Shown piece by piece: positions 57,297 through 64,000 of a DNA stretch of 64,000 nt. A model generated the notes under the pieces. That model was not told the origin of the DNA. It saw only the letters and a program-made list of their open reading frames with translations, and did no database searches. The position numbers were made by a program, and so were the translations under genes. This DNA is from Piscicola geometra (lineage: Eukaryota > Annelida > Clitellata > Hirudinida > Piscicolidae). How positions within the stretch are numbered: the first letter of the stretch is position 1; every line of letters begins with the position of its first letter. The DNA is taken from NCBI GenBank assembly GCA_943735955.1, contig OX030963.1:8456179-8520178 (forward strand). Direction: 5' to 3'.

Positions 57297-59036
57297 TAGT
57301 TGAATGTAATGATTGGTGAATGAATGAGAAGTGATAATTTTTATGATGATTTGGAAAATGATGAATGACGTGTGAGAATGGTGCAATTCAGTTGGAAAAG
57401 GTTGGCGAATGTTTCAACGACGAGTTCGAAGTGAGTGTTGGGTGCTAGACGAGGTATGCATGGAATCTCGAGCGGATGTCAATGGAGGCTGTTGTACGCA
57501 GATGAAATTGTGGGCGTCTTTGACTCGCTTGACGAGTTGATTGGTCAAGATATGAAAAAGAGCTTATGAGTCGACATGAAGTTATAGTGTCTAGAGTGAA
57601 TTCCATATATTCAAGAAATCAGGAAAGTTCTCATGTGCAGTCTGCCTAGCAGAACCGGTTTCCAAATCCATTCTATCTAGCGGGTGCTCATCCTGGGTGC
57701 ACAAGAGATGCTCAGGCATTGAAGGCTCCCTCCGCTCAGACCCAAATTACAAGTGTGCTTGCTGTCAAGGCACAGCTCGACCGATAGACGGAAGACCAAT
57801 TGTGGAAGTTCTTGTTGATGAAGACAAACTTGAAGTCGTTCCTTAATTCTGCTACTTAGGTGACATGCTGTCAAACAGACACCTTCCACTTCCAACCAGA
57901 AGTCGTGGTAAACCTCATGGCTGTCACCACAGAAACAATCAACCGCCTTCAACGCAACGCCCGGGCCATGATCCGTTGGATGTGCAACATCAAAGCAAGA
58001 AACGACGTCAGATCCTAAAGAAATTACCGTAAAATACCAAAGTGTTCAAACATCATTATTTTCCAAAAACTTTTATTTTGAACTCTAGTTTAGACATAAA
58101 TCATAAAAATAGCAAGCTTGCCGAGCTACCATTTTTCCCGCCTCGGCTTCGGCTCCTGTACATTTGACGGCTCTCAGCTAGGCTCCCGGCATTCCTCCGG
58201 CTCCCTATAAAAAGAAGTCACAGACAAACTTGCGCACATTTTTGACGAAAATTCTGCAAAAAAGAAATGCTGCCTTCTTTCCTTTACCTTTTGGCAAGCG
58301 GGTTGGCTTAGATGGTAAAGTCGTTGGACCTGCAACTAGAAGGTCGCCAGTTCGAATCTCTGTTGAGCCAACCGTGAGCTATCATATACCTAGTGTATAT
58401 GATGCGGGGTTTCACGACTTATGTCGTGTGAGTGGCGCCTCAGTTGCATGTCTTGGCGCCTTATAAATAGGCACTGTTTGTTAGCCCTTCCCTCCCACTT
58501 TATTATTATTATCCTTAAGCCACACCCACCACCTCGGTGTAGCCAATAGCAAAGAGCCAAAAGTATTTAGTGGGTCTGGGGCAGCTCAGCATTCCCCAGA
58601 GAAGAGCGACGATCGGAAAAACGATCGACATGACGCTGCCGTACACGATGGCGACAATCGTCATGGCGAGGTAGCAGAGGCACTCGCTGTACTCGAGGAA
58701 GAAGAGGTAGGCAGAGGCGCAGATGCGGATGGGGAGGGGCAGCTTCGCCAGGAAGACGTTTTCAGCTTTGAGTTGCTCGGTGTGGATTGAGCTGGCTGGC
58801 GTGAAGAAGACAGGCCCCGGCGAGGCCGGAAGGTCCTTGGCACTCTGAGTTCTTTTGAGGGACGAAGGCTTCACGCCAGAAGTGCTTTGAGGAGGCTCTG
58901 CTCTGCTGCTGCTGCTGGATGCCTGCTGTGGTGGTGGTGGTGGTGGTGGACTGCTGGTGGAGGCTTGCATGGTGAGAGGTGACAAGGTGTCGGAGTCTAC
59001 GAAGGTGATGTGAGCACGCTTCGAATAGGGAGCCAT
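41087..59036 (-). CDS. Piezo: Piezo mechanosensitive cation channel, 3' part of the gene (19 exons)
   Basis: Nineteen exons join in consistent phase (2,916 nt) to encode the last 971 residues and the stop codon of a Piezo channel, a trimeric plasma-membrane cation channel opened by membrane tension. Vertebrate Piezo1 is about 2,550 residues, so about 1,500 N-terminal residues lie to the right of the window. Landmark motifs appear in family order: PRPTKYFWLFAIGYTEV, LFFHRS, LKAATDVYVF, AFLVMLLVQF, CGYPTCILG, NFLTKK, ELRALMDW, MEDIYANVY, IWFPLL, the cap segments, FSERVPP, IYVSFVYMI, and the C-terminal FLYRSPET. In the C-terminal constriction MFSELP keeps the Met-Phe pair and one of the two acidic residues of the mammalian MFEELP. 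Most introns are filled by a private tandem array. Splice sites are all GT-AG in this model. A few boundaries (exons 2, 3, 18) are less certain than the rest. Confidence 0.95.
41340..42029 (-). repeat. Piezo intron 18: 27-bp minisatellite that repeats the exon 18 donor
   Basis: From about 41520 to 42036 the plus strand repeats a 27-bp unit with CACCTCCACTCC and CCTCACCCTC. On the sense strand the unit reads GAGGGTGAGG then RGGAGTGGAGGTGATG. The exon-intron junction is AGAGG|GTGAGGAGGGAGTGG followed by AGGTGAT, so the first unit includes the last exon bases. About fifteen units keep a GTGAGG donor-like word. 41340-41519 is unique. Confidence 0.95.
42030..42317 (-). CDS. Piezo: Piezo exon 18 (residues 792-888), cap to inner-helix linker
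   Basis: A His-rich stretch is followed by the cap strand NIELNLFSAERDNSTRWWSV, aligned with VRIQLRREQ...EWWVIEL. MRLVTFSERVPPAGFW aligns with LPMVIFSDKVSPPSLGF. The acceptor (GGCTCAAG) is chosen for phase. A strong internal GTGAGT at 42157 is ignored because the reading frame continues without interruption and the length fits. The donor AGAGG|GTGAGG is the seed of the next array. Confidence 0.88.
42608..42677 (-). CDS. Piezo: Piezo exon 17 (residues 769-792), cap
   Basis: DVTADRVVRTKLANLISGTY then KGPV corresponds to ELAPNSTARRQLAQLLEG...VVIP. Acceptor CCAGCAG, donor GT|GTGAGT. Introns 16 (181 bp) and 17 (290 bp) carry no tandem array. Confidence 0.87.
42859..42929 (-). CDS. Piezo: Piezo exon 16 (residues 745-769), cap
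   Basis: FRNSFRFINWSNNLSQESHR aligns with the LRFTWNFQRDLAKG strand. Acceptor CTCTTCTGAAG, donor CGAG|GTGGTA. The short length and divergence make this one of the weaker exons, but phase fits both neighbours. Confidence 0.8.
42930..43152 (-). repeat. Piezo intron 15: 10-bp minisatellite (CCTCCACCCT)n
   Basis: From 42957 to 43152 the plus strand is CCTCCACCCT and CCTCAACCCT units. On the sense strand the array begins at the donor: GTTTGAGGAGG at the donor itself recurs in the middle (near 43050) and at the far end (near 42965). Confidence 0.94.
43153..43322 (-). CDS. Piezo: Piezo exon 15 (residues 689-745), cap
   Basis: FLTAHQLSDIYNVTFVGESG then SVWAISPPALLELVNDL matches the cap segment AMQFISQYSPEDIVTAQIEG...LWRISPPS. 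It contains an N-glycosylation sequon (NVT). Donor CGCAG|GTTTGA. Confidence 0.95.
43323..43582 (-). repeat. Piezo intron 14: (GATGATAAT)n-type microsatellite
   Basis: From 43346 to 43497 the plus strand is ATGATG with regular ATAATG interruptions. The sense strand is (CAT)n/(ATCATT)n and ends about 23 bases before the acceptor CCGCACAG. Confidence 0.94.
43583..43663 (-). CDS. Piezo: Piezo exon 14 (residues 662-688), cap
   Basis: QLFSTTSQHIDVFTQDDYAYF corresponds to PLFTMSAQQPSIVPFTPQAYE in the extracellular cap. Acceptor TTGGCAG, donor ATT|GTGAGC. Confidence 0.92.
43776..44423. mobile_element. 648-bp hAT-like MITE with 8-bp target-site duplication
   Basis: Ends TAGAGGTCGG and CCGACCTCTA are perfect inverted repeats, flanked on both sides by GTGTATTT (43768-43775 and 44424-44431). 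The ends consist of TTCCCG/GTCCCG repeats and the core is AT-rich. It is a short relative of 24524-26252. The 8-bp duplication is diagnostic of hAT-type integration. Confidence 0.9.
44888..45052 (-). mobile_element. tRNA-derived SINE, copy C, in Piezo intron 13
   Basis: B box (GTTCGAATCCC at 45002-44992) and A box (TGGCTTAGATGG at 45047-45036), then the shared SINE body with GTGTGAGTGGCGCC. It is in gene orientation and its 5' end is about 20 bases from the exon 13 donor. Confidence 0.87.
45072..45257 (-). CDS. Piezo: Piezo exon 13 (residues 600-661), outer helix and start of cap
   Basis: A basic linker (TFKSPRGLPRAAFGKYG) is followed by the pore-lining outer helix (MLFLSLLILLIWFPLLLFSL) and the first cap strand (MALNIKVLGFE). 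This aligns with KYGMGGLIILF...IIWFPLLFMSL...VTLKLGGYE. Donor GAG|GTGAGT. Confidence 0.97.
45258..46212 (-). repeat. Piezo intron 12: degenerate CACCCACTCCCACCTC array
   Basis: From 45360 to 46212 the plus strand is a loose array of CACCCACYTCCAC-type words. It starts at the exon 12 donor: the sense sequence GTGGCAGTGGGTGGAG is repeated once almost exactly in the next unit. Sense strand is G-rich, the reverse of introns 5 and 9. Confidence 0.92.
46213..46360 (-). CDS. Piezo: Piezo exon 12 (residues 550-599), anchor
   Basis: FLFIPYLLELRALMDWMF, TLVSWLQMEDIYANVY and LTKCSRRLEK. The ELRALMDW and EDIYAN motifs are invariant landmarks of the anchor that couples blades to the pore. Donor AAG|GTGGCA. 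Confidence 0.97.
46361..46462 (-). repeat. Piezo intron 11: 15-bp repeat (GGGTGGAAGGGTAGT)n
   Basis: Four to five units of GGGTGGAAGGGTAGT on the plus strand at 46370-46425. The sense strand is (CTTCCACCCACTACC)n, pyrimidine-rich, leading to the exon 12 acceptor. Confidence 0.9.
46463..46514 (-). CDS. Piezo: Piezo exon 11 (residues 533-550)
   Basis: A 52-nt exon reading GNFLTKKHNLVNMVFFKG, matching GNFLTKKYNHLNLFLFQG. It begins the anchor. Flanking introns are 83 bp (46515-46597, no repeat) and 102 bp. Confidence 0.97.
46598..46704 (-). CDS. Piezo: Piezo exon 10 (residues 497-533)
   Basis: RFVDNTAAQWWYFFKWVYL then ALSAYQIKCGYPTCILG. The AYQIxCGYPTxxLG motif is one of the most conserved in the family. 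Donor CTTG|GTGCGT. Confidence 0.97.
46705..49027 (-). repeat. Piezo intron 9: GGGAGTGGTT / GGGAGTGGGTGTG minisatellite
   Basis: From 46710 to about 48990 the plus strand is a mixture of GGGAGTGGTT (10 bp), GGGAGTGGGTGTGGTT and a longer unit with GTGTGCATAGGAGTGG. Higher-order blocks repeat. Sense strand is (CCCAACCACT)n, lacks AG almost entirely over 2.2 kb, and continues into the acceptor CCACTCAG of exon 10. The six or more long frames are artefacts. Confidence 0.96.
49028..49113 (-). CDS. Piezo: Piezo exon 9 (residues 469-497)
   Basis: VFYKFIFQVILVFVIHCWVF then GLPYVTQ matches the LGKLAFQVVLVVAIHIWMFFILP helix. Donor AA|GTGGGA, phase 2. Confidence 0.95.
49114..49229 (-). repeat. Piezo intron 8: (TG)n microsatellite
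   Basis: A 116-bp intron made largely of TG-type repeats on the plus strand (49115-49208). On the sense strand (CA)n leads into the acceptor CATACAG. Confidence 0.93.
49230..49310 (-). CDS. Piezo: Piezo exon 8 (residues 442-468)
   Basis: Acceptor CATCTAG, donor CAA|GTAATA. IPSAFLVMLLVQF then MMIDRAIYLKKQ is nearly identical in pattern to the vertebrate VPQAFLFMLLVQF...VIDRALYLRK helix. Confidence 0.95.
49311..49433 (-). other. Piezo intron 7 with a short GATG/GATA repeat
   Basis: The plus strand has a brief degenerate ATAGATGGATGGATAGATA tract at 49319-49345. The rest is unique. Confidence 0.8.
49434..49500 (-). CDS. Piezo: Piezo exon 7 (residues 419-441)
   Basis: The extracellular loop QPLNQDYATNNLSVTTALK lies between two transmembrane helices. 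It has an N-linked glycosylation sequon NLS. Donor AAG|GTTTGC. Boundaries are supported by phase on both sides. Confidence 0.85.
49501..50203 (-). repeat. Piezo intron 6: TATATATAATACATGCATG array
   Basis: From about 49510 to 50203, 18-nt units of ATGTATATATAATACATGC alternate with shorter ones. On the gene strand the donor GACAT|GTATTATATA is echoed in each unit as GCATGTATTATATA. Both edges of the intron are within 10-15 bases of the array. Confidence 0.95.
50204..50352 (-). CDS. Piezo: Piezo exon 6 (residues 370-419)
   Basis: The first residues YSSLKAATDVYVFIFLADLV are almost the canonical KYRAATDVYALMFLADIV transmembrane start, followed by SLIITVVGFSSFG. The donor ACAT|GTATTA keeps phase 2 into exon 7. 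The intron array begins at that donor. Confidence 0.9.
50353..51863 (-). repeat. Piezo intron 5: (GGGTGGGTTGGT)n array
   Basis: From 50354 to 51775 the plus strand is GGTTGGTGGGTGGG in 8-12-bp units with larger duplicated blocks. Sense strand is (ACCCACCCACCA)n and reaches right up to the exon 6 acceptor (ACCCACCCAG). AG is rare on the sense strand. The G-rich template strand is made of GGG runs with 1-5-nt loops. Open frames of the GWVGGW type are artefacts. Confidence 0.96.
51864..51918 (-). CDS. Piezo: Piezo exon 5 (residues 351-369)
   Basis: A 55-nt microexon-like exon with acceptor CACTCATAG and donor AGA|GTACTT. FISFPVIRPFYNFYRSLR corresponds to the segment just before the conserved AATDVY motif. 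Intron 4 (51919-52095) is only 177 bp and has no tandem repeat. Confidence 0.9.
52096..52388 (-). CDS. Piezo: Piezo exon 4 (residues 254-351, split codon)
   Basis: Acceptor CCACACAG, donor TT|GTGAGT. It encodes a charged, disordered cytoplasmic region: WLRKRRAAGERKEGADDDAT, then an IKEFIRRRRRR basic run and a GEEEDDGDDDDDGKK acidic run. This matches the position of the variable beam-to-clasp linker in other Piezo proteins. Confidence 0.88.
52389..55592 (-). repeat. Piezo intron 3: 27-30-bp minisatellite with GATGATGAGGATGGTGG
   Basis: From about 52395 to 55525 the plus strand repeats TGATGATGAGGATGGTGG plus TTGTGGTGTGG, in variants with TTGTGCTGATGG or CCTGTGTGGTG. Blocks such as 53239-53424 recur 179 bp later. 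On the sense strand the array runs to the exon 4 acceptor (ACCACACAG). Unlike introns 2, 5 and 9, some units do contain AG. Confidence 0.95.
55593..55682 (-). CDS. Piezo: Piezo exon 3 (residues 224-253)
   Basis: Acceptor GCAACAACAG. QHGLWKDSD aligns with the CYGLWDHEED segment that follows FFHRS. The rest is a His/Arg/Ser-rich cytoplasmic linker. Donor TGC|GTAATC is chosen for phase and could differ. Confidence 0.8.
55683..56993 (-). repeat. Piezo intron 2: 10-bp minisatellite (GGAGGTGGTT)n on the plus strand
   Basis: From 55695 to 56960 the plus strand repeats GGTTGGAGGT with GGTTGGATGT and GGTTGGAGGA variants. Longer blocks ending GGTTGAAGGTGGTTGG recur. The sense strand is (CCTCCAACCA)n, pyrimidine-rich and nearly free of AG, and ends 13 bases from the exon 3 acceptor. 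Open frames on both strands are artefacts. Confidence 0.95.
56994..57155 (-). CDS. Piezo: Piezo exon 2 (residues 170-223)
   Basis: Acceptor CTCCTCAG. It reads TVIIIRYFFEFFDYD, VLGVCKDD and the membrane-embedded LLLFCLFFHRSVLR, matching the VKYLFQFGFFP...ILGLEK...ALFFHRS region. Donor AGG|GTCACT is weak but keeps phase 0 with exon 3. Confidence 0.88.
57168..57298. repeat. (TG)n microsatellite upstream of Piezo exon 2 acceptor
   Basis: A TGTGTG tract with a few TATG, TTTG and GCGG interruptions. On the gene strand it is (CA)n ending about 13 bases before the acceptor. Confidence 0.95.
58296..58515 (+). mobile_element. tRNA-derived SINE, copy B, in Piezo intron 1
   Basis: A box TGGCTTAGATGG (58304-58315) and B box GTTCGAATCTC (58350-58360), then the shared body (GAGCTATCATATACCTAGTG, GTGTGAGTGGCGCC) and an ATT-repeat tail. 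It is antisense to Piezo. Confidence 0.87.
58530..59036 (-). CDS. Piezo: Piezo exon 1 of window (residues 1-169)
   Basis: Acceptor CCCTCAG, donor GTG|GTGGGT, phase 0 at both ends. The first 95 residues are a disordered cytoplasmic linker with a Pro run and Ser-rich stretches. Then come a blade transmembrane segment (FFLEYSECLCYLAMTIVAIV) and the highly conserved LWGMLSCPRPTKYFWLFAI. The exon starts with an ATG codon, but this is internal to the protein. Confidence 0.92.
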
Positions 59037-59106
59037 CTGAGGGTAGTGTGGAATTAAATTCAATTTAAGTTTCCAGTAAAACACTATGTTCAGTTTATAT
59101 CTATGT

Positions 59107-62100
59107 AAAAGGCCCTCTTTTCCTCCTCCCTCCATCACTCACAGTCCTCCTCCTCCCTCCTCCCTTTACCACTCACAGTCCTCCTCCTCTCTCCTCCCTC
59201 CACCACTCACAGTCCTCCTCCTCTCTCCTCCCTCCATCACTCACAGTCCTCCTTCTCCTTCCTCCCTCCACCACTCACAGTCCTTCTCCTCCCTCCTCCC
59301 TCCACCACTCACAGTCCTCCTCCTCTCTCCTCCATCCATCACTCACAGTCCTCTTCCTCTCTCCTCCCTCCATCACTCACAGTCCTCCTCCTCCCTCCTC
59401 CCTCCACCACTCACAGTCCTCCTTTTCCCTCCTCCCTCCACCACTCACAGTCCTCCTCCTCCCTCCATCACTCACAGTCCTCCTCCTCCCTCCTCCCTCC
59501 ACCACTCACAGTCCTCCTCCTCCCTCCTCCCTCCACCACTCACAGTCCTCCTCCTCCCTCCACCACTCACAGTCCTCCTCCTCCCTCCTCCCTCCACCAC
59601 TCACAGTCCTCCTCCTCTCTCCTCCCTCCACCACTCACAGTCCTCCTCCTCCCTCCTCCCTCCATCACTCACAGTCCTCCTCCTCCCTCCTCCCTCCACC
59701 ACTCACAGTCCTTCTCCTCCCTCCTCCCTCCACCACTCAAAGTCCTCCTCCTCTCTCCTCCATCCATCACTCACAGTCCTCTTCCTCTCTCCTCCCTCCA
59801 TCACTCACAGTCCTCCTCCTCCCTCCTCCCTCCACCACTCACAGTCCTCCTCTTCCCTCCTCCCTCCACCACTCACAGTCCTCCTCCTCCCTCCTCCCTC
59901 CACCACTCACAGTCCTCCTCCTCCTCCCTCCTCCCTCCACCACTCACAGTCCTCCTCCTCCCTCCACCACTCACAGTCCTCCTCCTCCCTCCTCCATCCA
60001 CCACTCACAGTCCTCCTCCTCCCTCCTCCCTCCATCACTCACAGTCCTCCTCCTCCCTCCTCCCTCGACCACTCACAGTCCTCCTCCTCCCTCCACCACT
60101 CACAGTCCTCCTCCTCCCTCCTCCCTCCACCACTCACAGTCCTCCTCCTCCCTCCACCACTCACAGTCCTCCTCCTCCCTCCTCCTTTCACCACTCACAG
60201 TCCTCCTCCTCCCTCCACCACTCACAGTCCTCCTCCTCCCTCCTCCCTCCACCACTCACAGTCCTCCTCCTCCCTCCACCACTCAGAGTCCTCCTCTTCC
60301 CTCCTCCCTCCACCACTCACAGTCCTCCTCCTCCCTCCTCCCTCCACCACTCACAGTCCTTCTCCTTCCTTCTCCCTCCACCACTCACAGTCCTTCTCCT
60401 CCCTCCTCCCTCCACCACTCACAGTCCTCCTCCTCCCTCTTCCCTCCTCCCTCCACCACTCACAGTCCTCCTCCTCCCTCCACCACTCACAGTCCTCCTC
60501 CTCCCTCCACCACTCACAATCCTCCTCCTCCCTCCTCCCTCCACCACTCACAGTCCTCCTCCTCCCTCCTCCCTCCACCACTCACAGTCCTCCTCCTCCC
60601 TCCTCCCTCCACCACTCACAATCCTCCTCCTCCCTCCTCCCTCCACCACTCACAGTCCTCCTCCTCCCTCTTCCCTCCTCCCTCCACCACTCACAGTCCT
60701 CCTCCTCCTTCCACCACTCACAGTCCTTCTCCTCCCTCCTCCCTCCACCACTCACAGTCCTCCTCCTCCCTCTTCCCTCCATCACTCACAGTCCTCCTCC
60801 TCCCTCCATCATTCACAATCCTTCTCCTCCCTCCTCCCTCCACCACTCACAGTCCTCCTCCTCACTCCTCCCTCCACCACTCACAGTCCTCCTCCTCCCT
60901 CCACCACTCACAGTCCTCCTCCTCCCTCCTCCCTCCACCACTCACAATCCTCCTCCTCCCTCCTCCCTCCACCACTCACAGTCCTCCTCCTCCCTCCACC
61001 ACTCACAGTCCTCCTCCTTCCTCCTCCCTCCACTACTCACAATCCTCCTCCTCCTTCCTCCCTCCACCACTCACAGTCCTTCTCCTCCCTCCTCCCTCCA
61101 CCACTCACAGTCCTCCTCCTCCCTCCTCCCTCCACCACTCACAGTCCTCCTCCTCCCTCCACCACTCACAGTCCTCCTCTTCCCTCCTCCCTCCACCACT
61201 CACAGTCCTCCTCCTCCCTCCTCCCTCCACCACTCACAGTCCTCCTCCTCTCTCCTCCCTCCACCACTCACAGTCCTTCTCCTCCCTCCATCACTCACAG
61301 TCCTCCTCCTCCCTTCTCCCTCCATCACTCACAGTCCTCCTCCTCCCTCCACCACTCACAGTCATCCTCCTCCCTCCTCCCTCCACCACTCACAGTCCTC
61401 CTCCTTCCTCCTCCCTCCACCACTCACAGTCCTCCTCCTCCCTCCTCCCTCCACCACTCACAGTCCTCCTCCTCCCTCCACCACTCACAGTCCTCCTCCT
61501 CCCTCCTCCCTCCACCACTCACAGTCCTCCTCCTCCCTCCACCACTCACAGTCCTCCTCCTCCCTCCACCACTCACAGTCCTCCTCTTCCCTCCTCCCTC
61601 CACCACTCACAGTCCTCCTCCTCCCTCCTCCCTCCACCACTCACAGTCCTTCTCCTCCCTTCTCCCTCCACCACTCACAGTCCTTCTCCTCCCTCCTCCC
61701 TCCACCACTCACACTCCTCCTCCTCCCTCCACCACTCACAGTCATCCTCCTCCCTCCTCCCTCCACCACTCACAGTCCTCCTCCTCCCTCCACCACTCAC
61801 AGTCCTCCTCCTCCCTCCACCACTCACAGTCCTTCTCCTCCCTCCATCACTCACAGTCCTCCTCCTCCCTTCTCCCTCCATCACTCACAGTCCTCCTCCT
61901 CCCTCCACCACTCACAGTCATCCTCCTCCCTCCTCCCTCCACCACTCACAGTCCTCCTCCTCCCTCCACCACTCACAGTCCTCCTCCTCCCTCCACCACT
62001 CACAATCCTCCTCCTCCCTCCTCCCTCCACCACTCACAGTCCTCCTCCTCCCTCCTCCCTCCACCACTCACAGTCCTCCTCCTCCCTCCTCCCTCCACCA

Positions 62101-64000
62101 CTCACAATCCTTCTCCTCCCTCCTCCCTCCACCACTCACAGTCCTCCTCCTCCCTCTTCCCTCCTCCCTCCACCACTCACAGTCCTCCTCCTCCTTCCAC
62201 CACTCACAGTCCTTCTCCTCCCTCCTCCCTCCACCACTCACAGTCCTCCTCCTCCCTCTTCCCTCCATCACTCACAGTCCTCCTCCTCCCTCCATCATTC
62301 ACAATCCTTCTCCTCCCTCCTCCCTCCACCACTCACAGTCCTCCTCCTCACTCCTCCCTCCACCACTCACAGTCCTCCTCCTCCCTCCTCCCTCCACCAC
62401 TCACAATCCTCCTCCTCCCTCCTCCCTCCACCACTCACAGTCCTCCTCCTCCCTCCACCACTCACAGTCCTCCTCCTTCCTCCTCCCTCCACCACTCACA
62501 ACCCTCCTCCTCCTTCCTCCCTCCACCACTCACAGTCCTTCTCCTCCCTCCTCCCTCCACCACTCACAGTCCTCCTCCTCCCTCCTCCCTCCACCACTCA
62601 CAATCCTCCTCCTCCCTCCACCATTCACAATCCTCCTCCTCCCTCCTCCCTCCACCACTCACAGTCCTCCTCCTCCCTCCTCCCTCCACCACTCACAGTC
62701 CTCCTCCTCCCTCCTCCCTCCACCACTCACAGTCCTCCTCCTCTCTCGTCCCTCCATCACTCACAGTCCTCCTCCTCCCTCCTCCCTCCACCACTCACAG
62801 TCCTCCTCCTCCCTCCACCACTCACAGTCCTCCTCCTCCCTCCACCACTCACAGTCCTCCTCTTCCCTCCTCCCTCCACCACTCACAGTCCTCCTCCTCC
62901 CTCCTCCCTCCACCACTCACAGTCCTTCTCCTCCCTTCTCCCTCCACCACTCACAGTCCTTCTCCTCCCTCCTCCCTCCACCACTCACACTCCTCCTCCT
63001 CCCTCCACCACTCACAGTCATCCTCCTCCCTCCTCCCTCCACCACTCACAGTCCTCCTCCTCCCTCCACCACTCACAGTCCTCCTCCTCCCTCCACCACT
63101 CACAGTCCTTCTCCTCCCTCCATCACTCACAGTCCTCCTCCTCCCTTCTCCCTCCATCACTCACAGTCCTCCTCCTCCCTCCACCACTCACAGTCATCCT
63201 CCTCCCTCCTCCCTCCACCACTCACAGTCCTCCTCCTCCCTCCACCACTCACAGTCCTCCTCCTCCCTCCACCACTCACAATCCTCCTCCTCCCTCCTCC
63301 CTCCACCACTCACAGTCCTCCTCCTCCCTCCTCCCTCCACCACTCACAGTCCTCCTCCTCCCTCCTCCCTCCACCACTCACAATCCTCCTCCTCCCTCCT
63401 CCCTCCACCACTCACAGTCCTCCTCCTCCCTCTTCCCTCCTCCCTCCACCACTCACAGTCCTCCTCCTCCTTCCACCACTCACAGTCCTTCTCCTCCCTC
63501 CTCCCTCCACCACTCACAGTCCTCCTCCTCCCTCTTCCCTCCATCACTCACAGTCCTCCTCCTCCCTCCATCATTCACAATCCTTCTCCTCCCTCCTCCC
63601 TCCACCACTCACAGTCCTCCTCCTCACTCCTCCCTCCACCACTCACAGTCCTCCTCCTCCCTCCTCCCTCCACCACTCACAATCCTCCTCCTCCCTCCTC
63701 CCTCCACCACTCACAGTCCTCCTCCTCCCTCCACCACTCACAGTCCTCCTCCTTCCTCCTCCCTCCACCACTCACAATCCTCCTCCTCCTTCCTCCCTCC
63801 ACCACTCACAGTCCTTCTCCTCCCTCCTCCCTCCACCACTCACAGTCCTCCTCCTCCCTCCTCCCTCCACCACTCACAATCCTCCTCCTCCCTCCACCAT
63901 TCACAATCCTCCTCCTCCCTCCTCCCTCCACCACTCACAGTCCTCCTCCTCCCTCCTCCCTCCACCACTCACAGTCCTCCTCCTCCCTCCTCCCTCCACC
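59107..64000 (-). repeat. 27/34-bp minisatellite carrying a donor-like GTGAGTGG, in the upstream Piezo intron
   Basis: The plus strand repeats CCACCACTCACAGTCCTCC plus one to three CTCCCTCCT blocks, giving 27- and 34-bp units. The gene strand reads GACTGTGAGTGGTGG in almost every unit, an excellent 5' splice consensus. A 1,276-bp block is tandemly duplicated (for example 62347 and 63623, and 61741 and 63017 match). The array reaches the window edge and is separated by about 70 bp from exon 1. Confidence 0.96.

Larger units (their letters stand above)
57156..58529 (-). other. Piezo: Piezo intron 1: (CA)n array, SINE B, unique sequence
   Basis: A (TG)n array (57168-57298 on the plus strand) lies next to the exon 2 acceptor. 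A SINE on the opposite strand lies at 58296-58515. Between 57300 and 58290 there is non-repetitive sequence. Minus-strand pieces at 57677-57952 have no recognised homology. Confidence 0.85.

Noticed and set aside
57677..57952. Short open frame inside Piezo intron 1 (minus strand)
   Set aside because: No recognised homology and no credible splice sites in phase with exons 1 and 2.

Overview
This is nuclear DNA of an invertebrate-like metazoan. It contains the 3' part of a spliced Piezo mechanosensitive channel gene, tRNA-derived SINEs, non-LTR retrotransposons, hAT and Merlin transposon remains, and very large amounts of tandem repeat. The intergenic DNA is AT-rich, while host exons are visibly richer in GC. 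I cannot place the species from the sequence alone.

Layout. 1-4047 is a 12-bp satellite. 4173-6500 holds two phase-compatible exon-like blocks of an unidentified plus-strand gene, with a 34-bp minisatellite and a hAT remnant in the putative intron. 6986-12125 is a nearly complete two-ORF LINE on the minus strand with (GATT)n arrays at both ends. 12.1-24 kb is transposon territory: a MITE, hAT remnants, a truncated LINE, a broken Merlin transposase, and a 2.2-kb terminal-inverted-repeat element filled with AT-rich minisatellites. 23.87-28.3 kb holds exon-like blocks of an unrecognised gene, a GC-terminated hAT-like element and a probably intact GNAT-type acetyltransferase gene (27361-28212, plus strand). 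28.3-40.2 kb is nested hAT material. It includes a DUF4371-type transposase remnant, an uninterrupted 2,362-bp trinucleotide run and a second truncated LINE.

From 59036 down to 41087 (minus strand) I can assemble 19 consecutive exons, all phase-compatible, encoding the C-terminal 971 residues of a Piezo channel up to its stop codon. This covers the last blade repeats, beam/latch region, anchor, outer helix, cap, inner helix and C-terminal domain. The 5' part of the gene lies to the right, beyond a tandem array of at least 4.9 kb that runs off the window.

The most unusual feature is that most Piezo introns are occupied by a tandem array, and nearly every intron has a different repeat. Arrays next to acceptors are pyrimidine-rich and mostly AG-poor on the sense strand. 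Arrays next to donors are G-rich and in several cases visibly repeat the exon-intron junction itself (best case 41520-42036). This suggests minisatellites seeded from splice-site sequence. The same logic seems to hold for the unidentified plus-strand gene at the left edge. Long open frames inside the arrays are repeat artefacts and are not annotated as genes.
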